Shown: piece after piece, positions 60,173-64,000 of the stretch
Layout: the number at the start of each line of letters is the position of its first letter
Position numbering within the stretch: position 1 is the first letter of the stretch
From: Microplitis mediator
Taxonomy: Eukaryota > Arthropoda > Insecta > Hymenoptera > Braconidae
DNA: 64,000 nucleotides
Assembly (NCBI RefSeq): GCF_029852145.1
Contig: NC_079971.1
Coordinates: 19,804,667 to 19,868,666 of the forward strand
Reading direction: 5' to 3'
The notes under the pieces: generated by a model
Told to the model about the DNA's origin: nothing
The model's database searches: none
The model's input: only the letters and a program-made list of their open reading frames with translations
Made by a program: the position numbers and the translations under genes

Positions 60173-60291
60173 GTAATTTATATAAATAACTAAAATCAGG
60201 TTATTACTTACCAACAATTGAGTTTTTTAACAGCAGTAAGATCCGAAATTCGGGTTCTAGCAACGACCATTTCTTCCGTTAGTTTCACCAT
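46519..60291 (-). CDS. CFAP410: CFAP410 (C21orf2) leucine-rich-repeat cilia protein
   Basis: Ten coding exons, in transcript order: 60291-60212, 59952-59887, 56650-56483, 56286-56124, 55951-55883, 53834-53715, 53518-53414, 50328-50056, 46785-46699 and 46629-46519. Phases agree throughout, giving 413 residues. The start MVKLTEEMVVARTRISDL and KKLNCWGSELTDVSIL, followed by LRRs (about 20-110, for example NLPNLRNLWLGENPCA) and YRMAVIRALPNLEKLD, is the CFAP410 N-terminal LRR-plus-cap domain. The last exon (NILSAVLCLVKELDYPSLEV, about 381-400) corresponds to the C-terminal helical domain. The family acts at basal bodies and cilia and partners NEK1 in vertebrates. Human CFAP410 is 256 residues; here a long polar linker rich in Asp, Arg, Tyr, Asn and His (exons 5-9) accounts for the extra length. 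Intron 2 (3.2 kb), intron 7 (3.1 kb) and intron 8 (3.3 kb) are filled with mobile elements. Confidence 0.93.
46865..48338. mobile_element. 1.47-kb piggyBac-like non-autonomous element, TTAA flanked
   Basis: Left end CCCTTCGTCCATCGCG, right end the complement of CCCTCCGTCCGTCGCG, directly flanked by TTAA on both sides (46861-46864, 48339-48342). TTAA duplication with CCC-starting ends is the hallmark of piggyBac. No transposase frame. It carries the nested element 47153-47571. Located in CFAP410 intron 8. Confidence 0.8.
47153..47571. mobile_element. 419-bp MITE nested in the piggyBac-like element
   Basis: CTGCCCTGTTATGACAAAAC on the left, its near complement (TTTTGTCATGACAGGGCAG) on the right, and TACT directly outside both ends. 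The motif 'atacgtcgttttgtcat' recurs inside. No frame. Confidence 0.75.
48889..49490. mobile_element. 602-bp element, ACACTGTAAAAA ends, with tandem repeats
   Basis: Ends CACTGTAAAAA and TTTTTACAGTG flanked by TA. The left part has three units of 'ccggtgttaaaataacgccg' plus 'tgtaaatattctaga'; the right part has about six units of 'ttttacaccggttaccccgc'. A 76-residue frame with FYTGYPAF repeats is a by-product. It interrupts a dispersed repeat also present in SLC35F6 intron 4. Confidence 0.75.
49491..50055. other. CFAP410 intron 8, proximal part
   Basis: 49550-50000 has pairs of inverted words ('tgatgaaattaagatctaaa' against 'tttagatctgaatttcatca', 'atgacttcatcatgact' against 'atggaagtcatatttgtgtc'). 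They suggest one more degenerate inverted element with ends near 49563 and 49977. Confidence 0.4.
50568..51521. mobile_element. Candidate solo LTR, 954 bp
   Basis: Begins TGTTACGTTCTGG and ends CTAGAATGTAACA, the short TG...CA inverted ends typical of LTRs. The interior (50690-51420) is markedly richer in G+C than flanking intron and has no inverted-arm structure or long frame. No partner LTR, primer-binding site or gag/pol was seen, and no 5-bp target duplication is clear. The alternative is an unclassified DNA element. Confidence 0.45.
51523..52497. mobile_element. About 975-bp palindrome (foldback element)
   Basis: Left arm from 'gtttctttgaaacaggttca' and right arm to 'gaacctgtttccaaaa' are reverse complements. 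Inner markers 'gctaacgatgcatcgta' (51700) and 'cgatgcatcgttagc' pair exactly. The axis is near 52015. Same family as 36470-37030, with one arm also at 42240-42440. Confidence 0.82.
52797..53413. other. CFAP410 intron 7, proximal part
   Basis: AT-rich, nothing recognised. Confidence 0.35.
54739..55352. mobile_element. 614-bp element, CAGTCGACTACCC ends, second intact copy
   Basis: Ends CAGTCGACTACCCCTCATAA and the complement of CAGTCGACTACCCGTCATAA. It matches 43146-43759 in inverse orientation, including the by-product frame. Located in CFAP410 intron 5. Confidence 0.8.
55353..55882. other. CFAP410 intron 5, rest
   Basis: Nothing recognised beyond AT-rich unique sequence. Confidence 0.3.
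56779..57762. mobile_element. 984-bp piggyBac-like non-autonomous element, TTAA flanked
   Basis: Left CCCTCCACCCATCGCG, right the complement of CCCTTGGTCCATCGTG, with TTAA on both sides (56775-56778, 57763-57766). The ends agree with those of 46865-48338. Both also share 'cgttccgc', 'atgtatttaa' and 'ggtgttgccaagtat'-type subterminal words. It contains the dispersed repeat 57110-57715. Located in CFAP410 intron 2. Confidence 0.8.
57110..57715. repeat. Dispersed repeat shared with 37208-37990
   Basis: Colinear with 37208-37870, including 'gttgaggtggcaatcgacgt' and the terminal 'catacgtacgtacgtaca'. It lies within the piggyBac-like element, so it was carried in or inserted later. Confidence 0.7.
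57767..58321. other. CFAP410 intron 2, middle part
   Basis: AT-rich. 58200-58320 has a pair of 'ttcttggcgc(t/a)agaa' words. No element boundaries found. Confidence 0.3.
58322..58660. mobile_element. 339-bp acggtaa-type MITE
   Basis: Left CCCTGACAGATCCGAATCAC, right 'gtaattaggattcgctaggg'. The interior is TTACCGT/ACGGTAA words. A diverged relative of 4819-5042. Confidence 0.65.
58748..59182. mobile_element. 'ACTGAAGTTAGC' MITE split by a palindromic insert
   Basis: The left part ('atgatactgaagttagccga') and the right part ('attgtctgctaacttcagta') are separated by 58882-59104. That insert starts and ends with 'aacagttaac' words ('acagttaacttggttcaag' and 'cttgattcgttaactgtttt') and is itself an inverted-end element. 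Confidence 0.65.
59207..59416. mobile_element. 210-bp MITE, CTTAAGGYGGGC ends
   Basis: CTTAAGGCTGGGCCGTACTA on the left and the complement of CTTAAGGTGGGCAGTACTAA on the right. Internal arms ('tagcttccgaaaaaatgtga', 'aactttttcggaaggtttt') continue the pairing. A truncated copy lies at 3288-3450. Confidence 0.78.
60105..60169. repeat. (TA)n microsatellite in CFAP410 intron 1
   Basis: About 65 bp of uninterrupted TA, 42 bases from the 5' splice donor of CFAP410 exon 1. Confidence 0.95.
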
Positions 60292-61013
60292 TGTGAAACA
60301 TTTAATTTTACTTTTTATTATTTTCACAAATTAATACAAAGGAAAATTGAATTACACCGTCAATAAATAAATTTATAATTAAACTTTCAAATAAACGTGT
60401 TTAGCGACAGATATTTACGACTAAATAATCAGTATTTAATGAAATATGTATTATGTATTGGAAAACATAGTTTATTTATTAATTTGTTTTTTTTTTTTTA
60501 ACTGTAAAATAATTTCTCACGTTTGAAAATAATTGTTTATGAAGAGATTACACAAACCATACGTCATCATGGTTCTTGGACGACTGCTATGAAACAGGCC
60601 GTGAACAAAATGTGAATAGAAATGTACGGAGTGTAAAATCACAGACAATAGAAATAAGAGACGAGAAGTTAGAAAAAAATCAATGTGATTTATTATGGTA
60701 CTATATATATATTCTGTTTTTACACACTTATTATACGTATGTAGATAAAGTAAACATCTAGGCATTTTGAATCGATAAGAATGACATCTTCATTACCATC
60801 ATATTAACTGAGAGGGTAAGGCATCATAATCACGACGAAAGAGACGAGGTGTAGGTTGAAAATGATTTATTTATTTTTATTTATTTATTCATTTATTTAT
60901 ACTTATTTACAAAAATTAGTACAAATAACTCTAAGATTAATCCCGTTAAAGTCTGTTTACATAAAAGAAAGACACGCCAGCAACTCATATAACACACAAT
61001 CAATAAGACTGAC
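60292..61013 (-). promoter_or_regulatory. Upstream region of CFAP410
   Basis: The transcription start should lie here, since the ATG at 60291 is the conserved family start. No UTR intron or motif can be named. 60575-60680 has fewer A/T runs and some CpG. Short frames on both strands carry no coding signs. Confidence 0.35.
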
Positions 61014-62621
61014 AATTCGCGTCCCTAATGCCAAAAAGGCATATGCTGTATATAGATCTACCATAAAGCTAAAAAGGCATATACATTTTTTTTTTGCTCA
61101 ATCGCTTAGAAATGATTTGAAATGAATATTTTGATAATAAAAAAAATTAAAACCAAAAAGGCCTATAAATATACATAAGCCTTTTTGCTTTTAGGCACAA
61201 TGATCATTTATGCCAAAAAGGCATATAAAAAAAAAAATATATCACCATAAAGTTAAACCCGTGAATTCAAATTTAAATATACTAAGGGAATAAATTAAAG
61301 TCAAACAGAAATTTCGAAATTTTTCAGTGAATTTTGAGTAGGGGAGGGTGGGGCAGAGCGGCCCCCCTAAGCCAATTATTACTTTTTGTGGCTTTCAACC
61401 ATAAGATCACTTTACTTTTGTCCTATTTCGAACGAATTTATGGACATTTGGCCAAAATTCTGAAAAAAAAAAATTTTTTTTGTAAGACAGAGCGCCCCCC
61501 TCCAAAAAATGATAAAAAATTTTTTTTTTTCGTTATTTTTTTTTTTTAAATTGTTTTCATCATTAAGAATGTATTTCTTTCTCTTGACAACTATTTTTGG
61601 TTTTATATTACTCGAAAAAATTTTTTTAAGGTGTAATAAATCGTTCACCCTCGATTACCTTAATTACTAATTGTTATTTAATAAAAAAAAAAAAAACAAT
61701 TATATAGTTTTACTTTATTTCAAAAATTTATCAACTAAAAAAAAAAATTTTATTTTTATAAATTTTTGTGACCAAATTTGCCTCTTACATAGAGAAACGG
61801 CCGAAAAATATGAAAAAATAATTTTTTCGGACGTTTCGGCTGGTCCATTTTGCCCCAGGTGTTATGCGTAGGGCTAGAAATGTGGAATTATAATAATTTT
61901 TTTTTAATTTGACAATAAAAATATGAAAAAATCACTTTTTCAAAATTTTTAGCTGGTCCATTTTGCCCCAGGTGTCATGCGTAGGGCTAAAAATGCGCAA
62001 ATATATCGGATTTATAGTAATCAGACGAAAAAAAAAAAATTTTTTTTTTGATCAAAATTTCAGGGGGGCCGCTCTGCCCCACTATCCCCTATCTGTATTT
62101 ATGTGAATAATGGTCGTATCGAGAATTTAAAAAAAAAAAAAAATATTTTGAAGCTCGACGATTCTAATTTTCTGATTTTTCGGTGAAAACTTTTTAGGAG
62201 CCACTTATCGTTTTAGAATCACGAATTTGATCAAAATAAAAAATTTTAAATACTAATGCGAAAATGGCCTATAGCAGCAAACATATGCCTTTTTGGCATT
62301 AATTTTATTTTTAATTTTTTAGTTAATGCTAAAAAGGTGCATAAATAAATAATCATTAAAATATTAAATTCATTCATTTTTTGTTAATAAATATTTAATT
62401 GAACCAATTCGTTGATTTTATTGATTTTTTATTTAAACGCCTTTTTGGCATTAGCTAAAAAATTAAAAATAAAATTAATGCCAAAAAGGCATGTGCTTGC
62501 TGTTATAGGTCATTTTGGCATTAATATTTTAATTTTTGTTTTTTGATCAATTTCGTCACTCTGAAGCGATAGGTGAATTAAAAAAAAATTATATGCCTTT
62601 TTGGTATTAGGGACGCGAATT
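61014..62621. mobile_element. 1.6-kb inverted-end element full of ATGCCAAAAAGGCAT motifs
   Basis: AATTCGCGTCCCTAATGCCA at the left is inverted at the right (ATTAGGGACGCGAATT). The self-complementary motif ATGCCAAAAAGGCAT, exact or with one to three changes, occurs about ten times (near 61028, 61066, 61153, 61183, 61211, 62285, 62326, 62441, 62478, 62593). A second element (61341-62089) is nested inside. No transposase frame. Confidence 0.78.
61341..62089. mobile_element. 749-bp nested element with GGGGCAGAGCGGCCCCCCT ends
   Basis: Ends GGGGAGGGTGGGGCAGAGCG and the complement of GGGATAGTGGGGCAGAGCGG, each followed by CCCCCCT inward, with TA on both sides (61339-61340, 62090-62091). The phrase 'tggtccattttgccccaggt' occurs twice inside (61839 and 61950), each followed by 'gcgtagggcta'. 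TA-target, Tc1/mariner-like. Confidence 0.78.
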
Positions 62622-62649
62622 ATAGACATAATTAGTAAGGGAAATAATA

Positions 62650-63060
62650 CAATTTAACAACTTTAACTATTTTTCTCAGATACCATTAAATGCTTATAGC
62701 ATAATTTCTTAAGAATTCTCAAACTATCAGCTGATGTTATATGTTTAGGCAGCGAATTCCAAAATTTAATCCCAGTTATCAGAAATGATTTCTGATAGTG
62801 ATTAGTATGACATGGTGGTAGCCATAATGAGTTGGTTTTATTTGGATCTACTCTCAATAAATACATATCATTTTTGAATATTAATTTATCCGCAAAAAGC
62901 CCTATATGTTGGCTAGATATAGATACTTATAAATTAAGGTACCAAGTAGGTATAACTTCCTATTCTCAATAGATAGCCAGCCTAATTGTCGCCTAAAATT
63001 TGATATATGTTGATGTTTGCTTATACCTATATGTATTTTACGCATGCATTAAAAGAACGC
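62650..63060 (-). pseudogene. Non-LTR retrotransposon remnant (C-terminal part of ORF2)
   Basis: The minus-strand translation reads ISNFRRQLGWLSIENRKLYL, then after a stop and frame change MYLLRVDPNKTNSLWLPPCH and GIKFWNSLPKHITSADSLRI LKKL. The order 'LGWL.I..R...' then 'F....WN.LP..I....SL..F...L' is the usual C-terminal tail of insect LINE reverse-transcriptase proteins. The stop and frame change make it non-functional. It could belong to the Jockey, CR1 or RTE groups; this cannot be told from the tail. Confidence 0.6.
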
Positions 63061-63109
63061 TGTAATTGCATATTTAATATAAAATTATGACTTGAAAACC
63101 GTAGAAAAC

Positions 63110-63365
63110 TGATAGATTTGTGCTTCTTCCACAGCATCATCAATAATAGAATAGATAGTCCAGAGATTCTCAACGAAATAAAATTTCTAGTACCCACTAA
63201 AATTTTGAGAGAAAATTGATTATTAGATTCACCTCAAGACAAGAGGAAATTTATAATGAGTGGTTCCAGGAACAGAATATTCGCTACAGTAAATGAATAC
63301 GCCCATGATCTAAACTTTTTCGATAGTTGCTACACTACTTTTAAAAGAAAATTGCTTGACCTTGA
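63110..63365 (+). pseudogene. Possible second LINE C-terminal remnant
   Basis: The plus strand gives broken frames such as RNRIFATVNEYAHDLNFFDS followed by TTFKRKLLDLD. This resembles the '..N.......d.F..s...FK..ll' tail of LINE proteins. It is head to head with the minus-strand remnant. Stops interrupt every frame. Confidence 0.35.
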
Positions 63366-63578
63366 CGTGTTGAGAGTAGAGCACTACCTCAAACGCTTCG
63401 CGTTATGAAGCGTGCAAATGCAGTATCAAATATTTTGAGTGACTTCTAAATATGGAATTTTGTATTATTAAACACATTGAGTTTATTATATTCGAGCAAA
63501 TTTTTTACACTTATATATTATTAAACTATTGTAAATTGCAGATAGCGTTAAAATAAATAAATATTAAAATACTACTGT

Positions 63579-64000
63579 CCCTCTGATAGCCAAGTTGGCG
63601 AAAAAAGTTAGTATTTCCATAAGTTGATGACAACATCCTGAGAAAGTTGGTGGCAAAAGTTGGCATTCGATTAGTTGACGGAAAGTTACCTTCGATTTTC
63701 TCAGAAAGTTGTCGACAGGTTGCGGTAGTAGATCCTTGCGAACTTTCTGAGAAAGTTGGTGACAAATTGTAGTCAATAGTTAAAAAAGCTGAAAGTTGTT
63801 GACAACTCGTCGACAAGTTGATCGCTACTAATGTACACTAGCTTTCTGATCAGAGAGTCTGGCCAATAACTTAAGTTGTTGACAATAAGTTAACGTCAAC
63901 TTACTGGCGCAATTTACATGGCTACTTTTAATATCTCAATTCAAGGAGAGTACCCTGATAGCAAGACTTTCTGGTCAGCAAGTTGGTGTCAATTAATTGT
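63579..64000. repeat. AACTTTCTGAGAAAGTT family, second copy (cut by window edge)
   Basis: 'ccctctgatagccaagttgg' matches the start of 5366-5621, and the interior has the same 'aactttctgagaaagttggt' words. A further start-like word 'ccctgatagcaagactttct' at 63954 suggests two units in tandem or a composite. The overlapping 96- and 70-residue minus-strand frames are by-products. Confidence 0.6.

Noticed and set aside
60517..60765. 82-residue minus-strand frame upstream of CFAP410.
   Set aside because: It overlaps another open frame on the opposite strand, and shows no domain or splice signals tying it to CFAP410.

Overview
This window is AT-rich eukaryotic DNA, almost certainly from an insect. 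Three multi-exon genes with GT/AG introns can be read: an SLC35F6-type transporter, a PIWI-clade Argonaute and CFAP410. There is also one single-exon ankyrin-repeat gene whose tail resembles the PRANC domain. PRANC-ankyrin genes are known from poxviruses, Wolbachia and parasitoid wasps, so a parasitoid hymenopteran is the most likely source. That assignment is inference. No bacterial operons, rRNA, tRNA or CRISPR arrays were seen.

Layout. 1-6.8 kb: repeats plus a short candidate terminal exon (about 1.95-2.04 kb, +) of a gene that starts outside the window. 6.9-14.2 kb: SLC35F6 orthologue (+, six coding exons). 15.0-21.8 kb: PIWI/Aubergine-type Argonaute (-, ten coding exons, probable 5' UTR exon near 23.6 kb). 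These two genes converge, and their poly(A) signals lie about 40 bases apart. 24-39.8 kb: a gene-poor block of nested repeats. 40.0-41.6 kb: the intact ankyrin/PRANC-like gene (+). 43-45.7 kb: repeats. 46.5-60.3 kb: CFAP410 (-, ten coding exons), followed on the same strand by an unexplained 184-residue reading frame. 61-64 kb: nested repeats and non-LTR retrotransposon remnants.

The most striking non-genic feature is the density of non-autonomous DNA elements with inverted termini, often inserted in one another. They include about 0.7-1.2 kb palindromes that fold along nearly their whole length, a TA-target family carrying an internal 51-52 bp minisatellite, TTAA-flanked piggyBac-like elements, a probable 8-bp-target element and a candidate solo LTR. 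Many sit inside introns of the three conserved genes. Both strands of the palindromes are the same sequence, so any transcript would form a hairpin; one of the host genes here belongs to the piRNA silencing pathway.

Exon boundaries were worked out by eye from frame continuity, GT/AG sites and family resemblance. No alignment or database search was run.
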